DNA of 17,644 nucleotides from Bacillus massilioanorexius. Lineage in GTDB: Bacteria > Bacillota > Bacilli > Bacillales > DSM-1321. Of this stretch, positions 1 to 7,904 are shown one piece after another; the first letter of the stretch is position 1, and each line of letters begins with the position of its first letter. The DNA lies in the NCBI RefSeq assembly GCF_902374955.1, contig NZ_CABKRX010000037.1, positions 1 through 17,644 of the forward strand. Direction: 5' to 3'. Both the position numbers and the translations under genes were made by a program. The notes below the pieces were generated by a model that had not been told where the DNA came from, made no database searches, and saw only the letters and a program-made list of their open reading frames with translations.

Positions 1-265
1 CGTTTTTTTACATCGCTAAGATTTCTAATTGCATAATATGTTTAGGGAAGTGGCAGTCATTGTGTTAGTTTAACAGGTTTTAGTTAAATTGGCCTCGATA
101 GGATGTCTGATATCTGATACTGTGACAGAAGAAAGGAAAAAAGGACATTTTTTGAATAAAAGAAGTACTAAATATATCGGTGTTTTTTATGTGAATAATG
201 AAAAAATATTACATGGGTAAATTTAATAATTTTTTCTTTTTTTTCAAAAAAATTTATATTTTGTA
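1..265. other. Gene-free A/T-rich upstream region
   Basis: I see no convincing gene in this stretch. It holds long A and T runs, notably T-rich then A-rich DNA around 226-260, which could be the tail of an upstream transcription unit or an UP-like element for the promoter that follows. The only small reading frame with any ribosome-binding-like sequence (TTG at 152) is weak and is listed among the rejected items. Confidence 0.5.
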
Positions 266-294
266 TTGAAAAAATTAAAATTAGCTGTTAATAT
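266..294 (+). promoter_or_regulatory. Sigma-A promoter with extended -10, driving the polyamine leader
   Basis: TTGAAA (266-271) and TAATAT (289-294) are separated by 17 bp, and a TG sits one base upstream of the -10 box (286-287). A/T-rich DNA precedes it. Transcription would start near 300-302, just before the first leader hairpin (311-348). No comparable promoter fits between the terminator at 701-744 and the speD start, so this is the best candidate promoter for the whole operon. Confidence 0.7.
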
Positions 295-300
295 GACTAA

Positions 301-660
301 GAAATTATTTTTGGAAAGCGAATATTCAGAATATAAGAGTCTTTCCAAGCAAATATATTTTTGACCACTTACCTTCTATGAGGAAGTCAAGGCCATACGG
401 ACAGCCGGGTCAAATGCCGATTGGCAACTTAGTTGCCTTATTGATTGAGTTAGAAGCTCAAATTTTATAAGTTGGTTACTTTATAACCGATGCGTGCAAG
501 CGTACATCAACTTGTGAAACGGTCAATAAGAGTGGTAAAAGTGATTATTTGCTATATAGACTCTAAGAAACCTATTCAGGTATATTTGGATATTGAAAAG
601 CTTTCTTCATTGGACTTCGTTATGCTTTTTTTTGGAAATTAATTAAACGAATGTCCGGTT
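301..660 (+). promoter_or_regulatory. Structured 5' leader RNA of the polyamine operon (candidate riboswitch/attenuator)
   Basis: Many complementary segments can be read directly. TTGGAAAG (311-318) pairs with CTTTCCAA (341-348). AGAGTCT (337-343) pairs with AGACTCT (558-564) and competes with that hairpin. TTGACC (361-366) pairs with GGTCAA (521-526) and closes a domain. Inside the domain are GGCAAC/GTTGCC (423-437), TTGAG/CTCAA (445-461), and an 8-bp stem ATAAGTTG/CAACTTGT (467-474/508-515) enclosing two short hairpins. Further on, GGACTTCGTT (612-621) pairs with AACGAA-T-GTCC (646-656). The mutually exclusive pairings and the terminator downstream suggest conditional termination. The sequence does not match the cores I remember for SAM, lysine, T-box, M-box, TPP, FMN, cobalamin, c-di-GMP, ydaO or ykkC RNAs. 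The ligand is unknown; polyamines or AdoMet would fit the regulated genes, but that is inference. Confidence 0.65.
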
Positions 661-700
661 TATTAAGTTATGCTTTTTTAATCATGCAGTTATATCTAAT

Positions 701-744
701 AAGCAAGTGATGCGCGATTCATGCGATATTCACTTGCTTTTTTT
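701..744 (+). terminator. Intrinsic terminator inside the speD leader (attenuator)
   Basis: AAGCAAGTGA (701-710) pairs perfectly with TCACTTGCTT (730-739). A short inner CGC/GCG stem is possible, and a run of seven T follows (738-744). It ends 14 bases before the speD Shine-Dalgarno, with no room for another promoter, so operon transcripts starting upstream must read through it. Confidence 0.85.
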
Positions 745-772
745 ATTTGTCTTTTTTGAGGTGGGATGAGAT

Positions 773-1534
773 GTGGAGAATAAGCTTAAACTTTATGGCT
801 TCAATAATTTAACAAAATCATTGAGCTTCAATATTTATGATGTATGCTACGCTAAAACTCCTCGAGAACAGAAGAATTACATTGAGTATATTGATGAACA
901 ATACAACTCGGAGCGATTAACTGATATTTTGGTACATGTCACAGAGATGATAGGAGCTCAAGTGTTAAATATAGCTAAACAGGATTATGATCCGCAAGGT
1001 GCAAGTGTGACATGCTTGATTGCAGAAGAAAAGATACCGTCTATTAAAAGTGATACGGTATTGGGACATTTAGATAAAAGTCATGTAACTGTCCATACGT
1101 ATCCTGAATATCATCCTGCTAACAGTTTGGCAACTTTTCGCGTAGATATTGATGTAGCGACATGTGGAGAGATTACCCCTCTTTCAACTTTGGATTATCT
1201 TATTGGTAGTTTTGATTCAGATATTATTACGATGGATTATCGAGTACGTGGTTTCACCCGTAATGTTGAAGGAAAGAAATTGTATATGGACCATAAAATC
1301 ACATCCATCCAAGACTATATTAATGCTGAGACATTAAGGCGCTATGATGCTATGGACGTGAATGTATATCAGGCTAACCTGTTTCACACGAAAATGTTGA
1401 TCAAGGAGATTGATTTGCAAAATTATCTTTTTAACACAGATGTATATGAGCTAGCTCCTCAAACGCGACTTGATATAAGTAATAGTCTGCGACGTGAAAT
1501 GATCGAAATATTCAGTGGAATGGAGGTCTACTAA
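773..1534 (+). CDS. speD: S-adenosylmethionine decarboxylase proenzyme, E. coli (class 1A) type
   Basis: The enzyme decarboxylates S-adenosylmethionine to give the aminopropyl donor for spermidine synthase; it is cytosolic. The 253-residue protein closely follows the long E. coli-type SpeD (about 264 aa) rather than the roughly 125-aa form of B. subtilis. The N-terminus carries KLKLYGFNNLTKSLSF. The self-cleavage site is LDKSH at residues 100-104, so Ser103 should become the pyruvoyl group after cleavage behind Lys102. HTYPE, STCGEITPL-like and DYRVRGFTR segments are also conserved. The start is GTG, with the Shine-Dalgarno GAGGTGGG at 758-765. An ATG at 771 is out of frame. It is the first gene after the leader terminator, and speA begins immediately after its stop codon. 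Confidence 0.93.
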   Translation: MENKLKLYGFNNLTKSLSFNIYDVCYAKTPREQKNYIEYIDEQYNSERLTDILVHVTEMIGAQVLNIAKQDYDPQGASVTCLIAEEKIPSIKSDTVLGHLDKSHVTVHTYPEYHPANSLATFRVDIDVATCGEITPLSTLDYLIGSFDSDIITMDYRVRGFTRNVEGKKLYMDHKITSIQDYINAETLRRYDAMDVNVYQANLFHTKMLIKEIDLQNYLFNTDVYELAPQTRLDISNSLRREMIEIFSGMEVY

Positions 1535-3007
1535 GTGGATACAAAAGATCCAACATATTGGTCTTCTCAAAAAAGTGCGCCAATCTATGAAGCTCTGGAA
1601 CAGTTAAAGAAAAAAAGAATTGTTCCATTTGATGTACCAGGGCACAAAAGAGGTAGGGGCAATCCAGAGTTAGCTGCTTTTTTGGGTGAACAATGTGTCA
1701 GCATAGATGTAAACTCTATGAAACTATTAGATAATCTCTGCCATCCAGTATCGGTCATTAAGGAGGCAGAAAATTTAGCAGCACGGGCATTTGGTGCCGT
1801 AAATGCTTTCTTTATGGTGAATGGGACAACATCAGCTGTGCAAGGCATGGTACTGACAGCATGTAAAAGAGGAGACAAAATCATTCTGCCACGAAATGTC
1901 CACAGAAGCGTCATTAATGCGCTTGTTCTATGCGGGGCTGAGCCAGTGTACGTAAATCCGGAGATGGATAAACGTCTTGGTATAGCTCTAGGGATGTCTA
2001 TTAGCCAGGTAGAAAAAGCCATTCTAGAAAACCCGGATGCTAAAGCGATTTTAGTGAATAATCCGACTTATTACGGGATATGTTCGGATTTGCGAGGAAT
2101 TGTGCAGCTAGCACACAAACACCAAATGCTAGTGTTAGTTGATGAAGCTCATGGTACACATTTGTCTTTTGGGAAAAATCTACCGATTTCTGCTATGGCT
2201 GCTGGAGCGGATATGGCATCGGTAAGTATGCATAAATCTGGTGGTAGTCTAACACAAAGTTCCTTTCTTTTAATGGGACCTTCTATCAATGCTGGCTATG
2301 CAAGGCAAATTGTCAACTTGACGCAAACGACTAGCGGTTCCTATTTATTGCTGTCTAGTCTTGATATTTCTAGGCGGAATTTGGCGCTGAATGGGGAAGT
2401 TATTTTTCAGCAAGTTGTTGATCTGTCTGAATACATGCGTAGCGAAATTAATAAAATCGGTGATTATTACGCTTTTTCACGAGAATTAATTAATGGCGAC
2501 AGCATATATGATTTTGACATAACAAAGCTTTCGATTCACACCCTTGATATTGGACTTGCTGGAATTGAAGTATATGATCTTTTACGAGATGAATATGATA
2601 TCCAAATTGAGTTTGGTGATATTGGAAATATTTTGGCTTACGTTTCAGTGGGAGATCGAAAACGTGATGTGGAAAGATTGCTTAGTGCTCTTTCTGAAAT
2701 TCGAAGACGATTCGGAAAGGACAAGACTGGTTTATTTACACAGGAATATATTGATCCATTAGTGGTTACGACGCCACAGCATGCTTTTTATTCAGAAAAA
2801 GAATCATTGGTCCTTGATGATACGATTGGAAGGGTATGCAGTGAATTTGTGATGGCCTATCCACCTGGTATTCCAATTTTAGCCCCTGGTGAAAAAATTA
2901 CAAAAGAGATCATTGATTATATTAAATACGCCAAAGAAAAAGGATGTTCTATGACAGGTCCAGAAGATCTTGAGATAAACAAGCTGAATGTTTTAAAAGG
3001 AGTGTGA
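1535..3007 (+). CDS. speA: Arginine decarboxylase, PLP-dependent (SpeA)
   Basis: The enzyme converts arginine to agmatine, the first step of the agmatine route to putrescine. The 490-residue length equals that of B. subtilis SpeA and fits the Orn/Lys/Arg decarboxylase major family of Bacillus, not the long E. coli SpeA. Visible marks are VPGHKRG (34-40), NVHRS near 121-125, DEAHGTH (203-209), and the PLP-lysine segment SVSMHKSGG with Lys234. A C-terminal domain with YPPGIPILAPGE is typical of the family. The GTG start directly follows the speD stop and is preceded by TGGAGGT. Lysine or ornithine decarboxylase is possible on family grounds, but the agmatinase gene downstream argues for arginine. 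Confidence 0.9.
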   Translation: MDTKDPTYWSSQKSAPIYEALEQLKKKRIVPFDVPGHKRGRGNPELAAFLGEQCVSIDVNSMKLLDNLCHPVSVIKEAENLAARAFGAVNAFFMVNGTTSAVQGMVLTACKRGDKIILPRNVHRSVINALVLCGAEPVYVNPEMDKRLGIALGMSISQVEKAILENPDAKAILVNNPTYYGICSDLRGIVQLAHKHQMLVLVDEAHGTHLSFGKNLPISAMAAGADMASVSMHKSGGSLTQSSFLLMGPSINAGYARQIVNLTQTTSGSYLLLSSLDISRRNLALNGEVIFQQVVDLSEYMRSEINKIGDYYAFSRELINGDSIYDFDITKLSIHTLDIGLAGIEVYDLLRDEYDIQIEFGDIGNILAYVSVGDRKRDVERLLSALSEIRRRFGKDKTGLFTQEYIDPLVVTTPQHAFYSEKESLVLDDTIGRVCSEFVMAYPPGIPILAPGEKITKEIIDYIKYAKEKGCSMTGPEDLEINKLNVLKGV

Positions 3008-3016
3008 GAAAAAAAC

Positions 3017-3868
3017 ATGGAATTATGGTTTAGCGAACGCCACACATCCAATGTGAAGCTCTCTATTAGGGTAGATAAACAATTGTTTAGTGCGCAGAGT
3101 GAATTTCAGCGCATCGATGTTTTTGATTCTAAGGAATTTGGGCGCTTTTTAACTCTTGATGGTTATATGATGCTTACAGAAAAGGATGAGTTCATTTACC
3201 ATGAAATGATTACTCATGTACCAATGGCTGTCCATCCAAATCCTCGAAATGTTTTAATTATCGGTGCGGGAGATGGTGGGGTTGTACGAGAATTGACAAG
3301 ATATAAGCAAGTAGAGCATATCGATTTAGTAGAAATTGATGAAATGGTTATAGATGTGTGCAAAAAGTATTTACCACAAACAGCTTGCGGCTTTGATGAT
3401 TCAAGAGTCCATATTCATCTTGAGGATGGAGTGAAATTTATCCGTTCATGCGAAGGTTTATATGACTTAATCATTGTTGATTCAACTGATCCATTCGGTC
3501 CAGGAGAAGGGTTATTTACGAAGGAGTTTTATGGTAGTTGCTATAAAGCACTTCGTGAAGATGGAATTATGGTAAATCAACATGAAAGTCCATTTTATTC
3601 TGAAGATGTTGCTGCGATGCAAAGAGCACATAAACGTATTGTGGATAGCTTTCCGATTAGTAAGGTGTATCAGGCGCATATCCCAACATATCCATCGGGA
3701 CATTGGTTGTTTGGGTTCGCCTCTAAGAAGTATCATCCTGTAACGGATTTGAAAATTAAGGCATGGAATAAGCTTGGTATTCATACGCGATATTATAATA
3801 CAAACCTCCATGCAGGTGCTTTTTCCTTACCTACTTATGTAGAGGAGTTGTTGCGTGATGTTGAATAA
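3017..3868 (+). CDS. speE: Spermidine synthase (polyamine aminopropyltransferase)
   Basis: The enzyme transfers the aminopropyl group of decarboxylated AdoMet to putrescine, giving spermidine and methylthioadenosine. The 283-residue protein has the full family pattern: an N-terminal beta domain with LTLDGYMMLTEKDEF and YHEM (61-64), the nucleotide-binding loop GAGDGG (83-88), the acidic VEID at 105-108, and the catalytic DSTDPFGPGEGLFTKEFY stretch from residue 155. The start is ATG, with AAGGAG a short distance upstream overlapping the speA end. It overlaps speB by 11 bases, which suggests translational coupling. Preference for putrescine over other acceptors cannot be settled from the sequence alone. 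Confidence 0.92.
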   Translation: MELWFSERHTSNVKLSIRVDKQLFSAQSEFQRIDVFDSKEFGRFLTLDGYMMLTEKDEFIYHEMITHVPMAVHPNPRNVLIIGAGDGGVVRELTRYKQVEHIDLVEIDEMVIDVCKKYLPQTACGFDDSRVHIHLEDGVKFIRSCEGLYDLIIVDSTDPFGPGEGLFTKEFYGSCYKALREDGIMVNQHESPFYSEDVAAMQRAHKRIVDSFPISKVYQAHIPTYPSGHWLFGFASKKYHPVTDLKIKAWNKLGIHTRYYNTNLHAGAFSLPTYVEELLRDVE

Positions 3869-4709
3869 AAATGTCCAAACGTTCATAGGATGTGAAGCGG
3901 AATACAAAGATGCCAATATTGTCTTATTTGGTGTTCCGTTTGATGGAACGACATCATTCCGTCCAGGAACACGCTTCGGTCCTTCAGCGATTCGTTCAGA
4001 ATCGTTCGGATTGGAAACGTACAGCCCATATCAGAATAAAGATCTAATGGACATCTCTGTTTTTGATAGTGGTGATCTGGAGCTTTGCTTCGGAAATCCT
4101 GAAAGAGTACTTGGCGAAATTGAAGAGCACACTAGCAAAATTTTAGAAGATGGAAAGCTACCATTCATGATTGGTGGCGAGCATCTTGTGACGCTTGGAA
4201 CTGTTCGTGCAATTGCAAAGAAATATCCAGATTTGCATATTATTCAATTCGATGCGCATACAGATTTACGTGATGATTACCTAGGTGAAAAGTTATCACA
4301 TGCATCTGTAATTCGTCGCTGTCACGATATTCTTGGTGATGGACGTATCTTCCAGTTTGGCATTCGTTCTGGTGACCGCTCTGAATTTGAATGGAGTGGT
4401 GATGGGCATGTGTTTACGAATAAATTTAACTTCGAAGGGCTGCAAAACATCGTAAAAGAAATCGGGGATAAGCCTGTATATTTGACGATAGACCTTGATG
4501 TACTCGATCCATCTGTTTTTCCAGGAACGGGTACACCAGAAGCAGGTGGAGTAACATTTCCCGAATTGATTGATGCTATTTTTACCGTATGTGGTAACGC
4601 GAATGTAGTTGGTTGTGATGTGAATGAATTGTCACCAACATACGATGCTAGCGGGATTTCAACAGCGACTGCCTGTAAGGTCGTTAGAGAATTTTTATTA
4701 GCTTTATAG
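3858..4709 (+). CDS. speB: Agmatinase (ureohydrolase family)
   Basis: The enzyme hydrolyses agmatine to putrescine and urea, completing the SpeA-SpeB route. The 283-residue product contains all expected binuclear manganese ligands: His109 in GGEH, Asp132, His134 and Asp136 in DAHTD, and Asp212 and Asp214 in DLDVLDPS. GTGTPEAGG follows. I prefer ATG 3858 over the in-frame GTG 3855 because AGAGGAG at 3841-3847 is well spaced for it; the two differ by one residue. The gene overlaps speE. Arginase or formiminoglutamase activity is less likely given speA in the same operon. Confidence 0.9.
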   Translation: MLNKNVQTFIGCEAEYKDANIVLFGVPFDGTTSFRPGTRFGPSAIRSESFGLETYSPYQNKDLMDISVFDSGDLELCFGNPERVLGEIEEHTSKILEDGKLPFMIGGEHLVTLGTVRAIAKKYPDLHIIQFDAHTDLRDDYLGEKLSHASVIRRCHDILGDGRIFQFGIRSGDRSEFEWSGDGHVFTNKFNFEGLQNIVKEIGDKPVYLTIDLDVLDPSVFPGTGTPEAGGVTFPELIDAIFTVCGNANVVGCDVNELSPTYDASGISTATACKVVREFLLAL

Positions 4710-4744
4710 TTTTATATAAATATATTGAGATTGGAGATAGTAAT

Positions 4745-5944
4745 ATGGGAAAAGCGCTTATTATTGGGTGTGGAGGAGTAGCTTCTGTAGCTATTCATAA
4801 ATGTGTACAAAACAGTGAAGTATTTGAAGAAATCTGCATTGCAAGTCGTACAAAATCAAAATGTGATGATTTGAAAGCGAAGCTTGATGGTGGAAAAGCA
4901 AAGATTACTACTGCACATGTGGATGCGAATAATGTTGATGAGCTTATTGCGTTAATTGAAGAAGTAAAACCTGATATCGTCATGAACCTTGCATTGCCAT
5001 ATCAGGATCTAACGATTATGGATGCGTGTCTTGCTACGAAAACGCATTATATGGATACAGCAAACTACGAACCAGAAGATACTGCGAAATTTGAATATAA
5101 ATGGCAATGGGAGTACCGCGAGCGCTTTGAAAAAGCAGGTATTACAGCCCTTCTTGGAAGTGGTTTTGACCCAGGTGTAACAGGGGTATTCTCTGCATAT
5201 GCACTGAAGCATCATTTTGATGAAATTGAGTATATTGATATTTTGGACTGTAACGCTGGAGATCATGGTTATCCATTTGCTACAAACTTCAATCCTGAAA
5301 TAAACATTCGTGAAGTTTCTGCTAACGGAAGATACTGGAAAGAAGGAGGATGGGTAGAAACACAACCGATGGAAATTAAACGTGTATATAATTTCCCTGA
5401 AATCGGTGAAAAAGATATGTACTTGTTATACCATGAAGAGCTTGAATCACTAGCTGAGAATATTCCTGGTTTGAAGCAAATTCGTTTCTTTATGACATTT
5501 GGGCAAAGTTATTTAACTCACCTTAAATGCCTTGAAAATGTAGGTATGACTTCAATCGAACCAATTATGTATGAAGGAAAAGAGATTATTCCACTTCAAT
5601 TCTTAAAAGCGGTATTACCTGATCCAGCTTCTCTTGGACCACGTACAAAAGGAAAAACAAATATCGGCTGTATTTTCCGTGGTAAAAAAGACGGTCAAGA
5701 CAAAACATATTATGTATACAATGTATGCGACCATGAAGAATGTTTTAAAGAAGTGGGGTCACAAGCTATTTCTTACACAACTGGTGTACCAGCAATGATC
5801 GGTGCAATGATGATTATGACAGGACAATGGAAGAAAGCAGGCGTGTACAATATTGAAGAATTCGATCCAGATCCATTTATGGAAGCATTAAATAAATGGG
5901 GATTACCATGGAAAGAAAGCTTCAATCCGGAGTTAGTTGATTGA
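4745..5944 (+). CDS. Carboxynorspermidine/carboxyspermidine dehydrogenase (saccharopine dehydrogenase-like)
   Basis: This family condenses L-aspartate semialdehyde with a diamine (putrescine or 1,3-diaminopropane) and reduces the imine with NAD(P)H, giving carboxyspermidine or carboxynorspermidine. The 399-residue protein has an N-terminal Rossmann fold starting ALIIGCGGVASVA, a VMNLALPYQD segment, and GSGFDPGVTGVFSAYA, typical of saccharopine-dehydrogenase-like CANSDH proteins. True lysine-pathway saccharopine dehydrogenase is unlikely because nspC follows with no gap. The ATG is preceded by TGGAG at a normal distance. Only 35 bases separate it from speB, with no terminator. Which diamine it prefers is not visible; no genes for diaminopropane synthesis are present here. 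Confidence 0.88.
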   Translation: MGKALIIGCGGVASVAIHKCVQNSEVFEEICIASRTKSKCDDLKAKLDGGKAKITTAHVDANNVDELIALIEEVKPDIVMNLALPYQDLTIMDACLATKTHYMDTANYEPEDTAKFEYKWQWEYRERFEKAGITALLGSGFDPGVTGVFSAYALKHHFDEIEYIDILDCNAGDHGYPFATNFNPEINIREVSANGRYWKEGGWVETQPMEIKRVYNFPEIGEKDMYLLYHEELESLAENIPGLKQIRFFMTFGQSYLTHLKCLENVGMTSIEPIMYEGKEIIPLQFLKAVLPDPASLGPRTKGKTNIGCIFRGKKDGQDKTYYVYNVCDHEECFKEVGSQAISYTTGVPAMIGAMMIMTGQWKKAGVYNIEEFDPDPFMEALNKWGLPWKESFNPELVD

Positions 5945-5945
5945 T

Positions 5946-7073
5946 ATGAGATTTGAAGAGTTACCGACACCTTGCTATGTAGTAGATGAAGTGCTTCTAG
6001 AAAATAATCTCAAAATTCTGAGTGGTGTTATGGAACGTACAGGATGTAGGATTCTTTTGGCACAAAAAGCCTTTTCTATGTATGTGATGTACCCATTAAT
6101 TGGCAAATATTTAAACGGTACAGCAGCAAGTGGTTTATATGAAGCTCGGCTTGGCTATGAGGAGATGGGGAAAGAAAATCATGTCTTTTCCCCTGCTTTT
6201 CGTGAGGATGAGATCGATGAAATAATTGCGATTAGTGATCATATTGTCTTTAATTCTTTCTCTCAGCTTGAGAAATTTGGAGACAAAGTACATCAAGCAG
6301 GCAAAAGTATTGGGATTCGTATCAACCCTGAGTGCTCTACTCAAGAAGGACACGGCATGTATGACCCATGTGTGGCAGGCTCAAGATTTGGTGTGACATT
6401 AAAAAATTTTCGTCCTGAATTACTTGAAATAGTTTCCGGATTGCATTTTCATACACTATGTGAACAAGGTGCTGATGCTTTAGCGACTACGCTTGATGCA
6501 GTTGAAGAAAAGTTTGGAAAATGGCTTCACAAATTGAAATGGATTAATTTTGGTGGAGGTCATCACATCACAAAAGAAGGGTACGATATCACTATACTGG
6601 AAGATTGCATAACACGAATGCAAGATAAATACGGTTTAATTGTGTATCTTGAACCGGGTGAAGCAATTGCTTTAAATGCAGGTTTCCTTGTAACAACGGT
6701 TCTTGATACGATGGAAAACGAAATGGATATTGCTATTCTTGATACGTCTGCTTCATGTCATATGCCAGACGTACTAGAGGTACCTTATCACCCTCCATTA
6801 ATAGGATCTGGTGAAGTGGGTGAAAAGGCTTATACGTATCGATTAGGAGGACCAACTTGTCTGACTGGCGATGTGATTGGTGATTATTCGTTTGACCAGC
6901 CACTAAAGTGTGGAGATCGATTAGTTTTTGGTGATATGGCTATTTATTCTATGGTGAAAAATAACACCTTTAATGGTATGGCGCTACCATCCATTGCCAT
7001 TAAAGACCAAAATGGTGATTACAGAGTTCTGCATACATTCAGTTATCAAGATTTTAAGGAAAGATTGTCCTAG
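5946..7073 (+). CDS. nspC: Carboxynorspermidine/carboxyspermidine decarboxylase, PLP-dependent
   Basis: The enzyme decarboxylates carboxy(nor)spermidine to (nor)spermidine, the last step of the aspartate-semialdehyde route. It is an alanine-racemase-fold (fold type III) protein of 375 residues. The N-terminus is LPTPCYVVDE. The PLP lysine is Lys41 in LLAQKAFSMY. It also has GLHFHTLCE, NFGGGHHIT, LEPGEA for phosphate binding, DTSASCHMPDVLE, and the GPTCLTGD cysteine segment near the C-terminus. I chose ATG 5946, one base after the stop of the dehydrogenase gene; an in-frame TTG at 5937 would add three residues and overlap that gene. A diaminopimelate decarboxylase role is excluded by the specific NspC motifs and the context. 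Confidence 0.9.
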   Translation: MRFEELPTPCYVVDEVLLENNLKILSGVMERTGCRILLAQKAFSMYVMYPLIGKYLNGTAASGLYEARLGYEEMGKENHVFSPAFREDEIDEIIAISDHIVFNSFSQLEKFGDKVHQAGKSIGIRINPECSTQEGHGMYDPCVAGSRFGVTLKNFRPELLEIVSGLHFHTLCEQGADALATTLDAVEEKFGKWLHKLKWINFGGGHHITKEGYDITILEDCITRMQDKYGLIVYLEPGEAIALNAGFLVTTVLDTMENEMDIAILDTSASCHMPDVLEVPYHPPLIGSGEVGEKAYTYRLGGPTCLTGDVIGDYSFDQPLKCGDRLVFGDMAIYSMVKNNTFNGMALPSIAIKDQNGDYRVLHTFSYQDFKERLS

Positions 7074-7127
7074 CTTATGATTAATAGATAAAAAATAACA
7101 AAATAAACCTCCTAATAAATATAAAGG

Positions 7128-7186
7128 ATCCCCTTTTAGAGACATAAAAAGAAAGCATTCTAACTTGTCTTCTAAAGGGGATTTTT
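7128..7186 (+). terminator. Intrinsic terminator of the polyamine operon
   Basis: ATCCCCTTTTAGA (7128-7140) pairs with TCTAAAGGGGAT (7171-7182) with one bulged T. GACA/TGTC can extend the stem inward, and TTTTT follows. It lies 54 bases after the nspC stop codon. Confidence 0.85.
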
Positions 7187-7407
7187 ATGTAGAAAACACT
7201 ATAGCTTATTATATTTTACTTTATGAAAACAGTTGTTTTTCTCTATTTAAAAGCAGGAAGGATTTCTAATACAAATAGCTATAAAAGTGGCATAGAGCTC
7301 AGAAAAGGTTTTATTTAAATGGCTGTTTGAATCCTTAAAGGCTTTCGTTTCTCCATGATTGTTCTTTATAAGTATGAATATGATGGATTGTTGTAAAAGT
7401 GATAATC
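7187..7407. other. Intergenic region, no gene seen
   Basis: No reading frame with a plausible start or family match was found between the operon terminator and the candidate promoter of the ferritin-like gene. The stretch is A/T-rich without strong inverted repeats. Confidence 0.5.
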
Positions 7408-7434
7408 ACCTACTTAGACTATCCTTCATAAAAT
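7408..7434 (+). promoter_or_regulatory. Candidate sigma-K (mother-cell) sporulation promoter
   Basis: AC (7408-7409), a 17-base spacer and CATAAAAT (7427-7434) match the sigma-K pattern AC-N16/17-CATAnnnTA, except that the final A is G. The predicted start near 7441 lies just before the ribosome binding site of the ferritin-like gene. Such short motifs can arise by chance; the spore-coat relationship of the gene is the main support. Confidence 0.4.
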
Positions 7435-7463
7435 GAGGGAGATAAGTATGAGGGGGATTATAT

Positions 7464-7904
7464 ATGTATGAATATGATTATGACAATTTTTATCGTCAAA
7501 GTAATAGGTTTATACGAGAATTAGAAAAGGCCATTAATGGAGAATTCAGCGCTATACATTGTTATGAGCAATTATCGAAAATGGCTCCTAATGAAACACA
7601 AAGAAAACAGATACTCGAAATTCGTGAAGACGAAAAAAAGCATTATCAACAGTTTGTGCAAATTTACTATAATATAACAGGAAGTCAACCACAGCCTAAA
7701 ATAACAGAAGAGTGCCCTTCGCAATACTTGGAAGGGTTAGAATATGCCTTAAAAGACGAACAAGAAACAGCGGATTTCTATTTGAGAATTTCTGATGAAA
7801 CGAATATTTCATTTGTTAAAGAGTTATTTAGAAGAATAGCGGCAGATGAACAAAATCACGCAGTTTGGTTTTTATATTTTTATACAAAAGAAAAAGTAAA
7901 ATGA
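7464..7904 (+). CDS. yhjR: Rubrerythrin/ferritin-like protein, YhjR-like
   Basis: The 146-residue four-helix ferritin-like protein has a complete set of diiron ligands: Glu27 (NGEFSA), Glu57 and His60 (EDEKKH), an acidic helix with Glu99/Glu101 (DEQETADFY), and Glu129 and His132 (ADEQNHAVWF). It resembles Bacillus YhjR, a small ferritin-like protein made during sporulation and linked to the spore coat; that assignment is from memory of the family. There is no signal peptide. The start ATG is preceded by GAGGGGGAT. A candidate sigma-K promoter lies upstream and a strong terminator downstream, so it is a single-gene unit. The reaction, peroxide reduction or iron handling, is inferred from the fold only. 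Confidence 0.8.
   Translation: MYEYDYDNFYRQSNRFIRELEKAINGEFSAIHCYEQLSKMAPNETQRKQILEIREDEKKHYQQFVQIYYNITGSQPQPKITEECPSQYLEGLEYALKDEQETADFYLRISDETNISFVKELFRRIAADEQNHAVWFLYFYTKEKVK

Noticed and set aside
152..220. TTG-started 22-codon frame in the upstream region
   Set aside because: The ribosome-binding-like sequence is weak, the start is TTG, the product resembles nothing known, and the DNA is A/T-rich, where such frames are common.
361..526. Leader domain as an M-box, RNase P RNA or S-box relative
   Set aside because: Short stretches such as GAGGAAGTC and CAAGGCCATACGGACAG recall those RNAs, but the conserved cores and their order are not present.
596..633. Terminator from AAAAGC/GCTTTT followed by eight T in the leader
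   Set aside because: The stem is only six mostly A-T pairs with a 22-base loop, too weak to call a terminator; kept only as a possible pause site.
1585..2022. 145-codon open frame on the minus strand inside speA
   Set aside because: It is antisense to a strongly conserved gene, has no ribosome binding site and matches no family; it reflects speA codon use.
4745..5944. Lysine-pathway saccharopine dehydrogenase
   Set aside because: The fold is shared, but position between speB and nspC and the CANSDH-like sequence point to polyamine synthesis.
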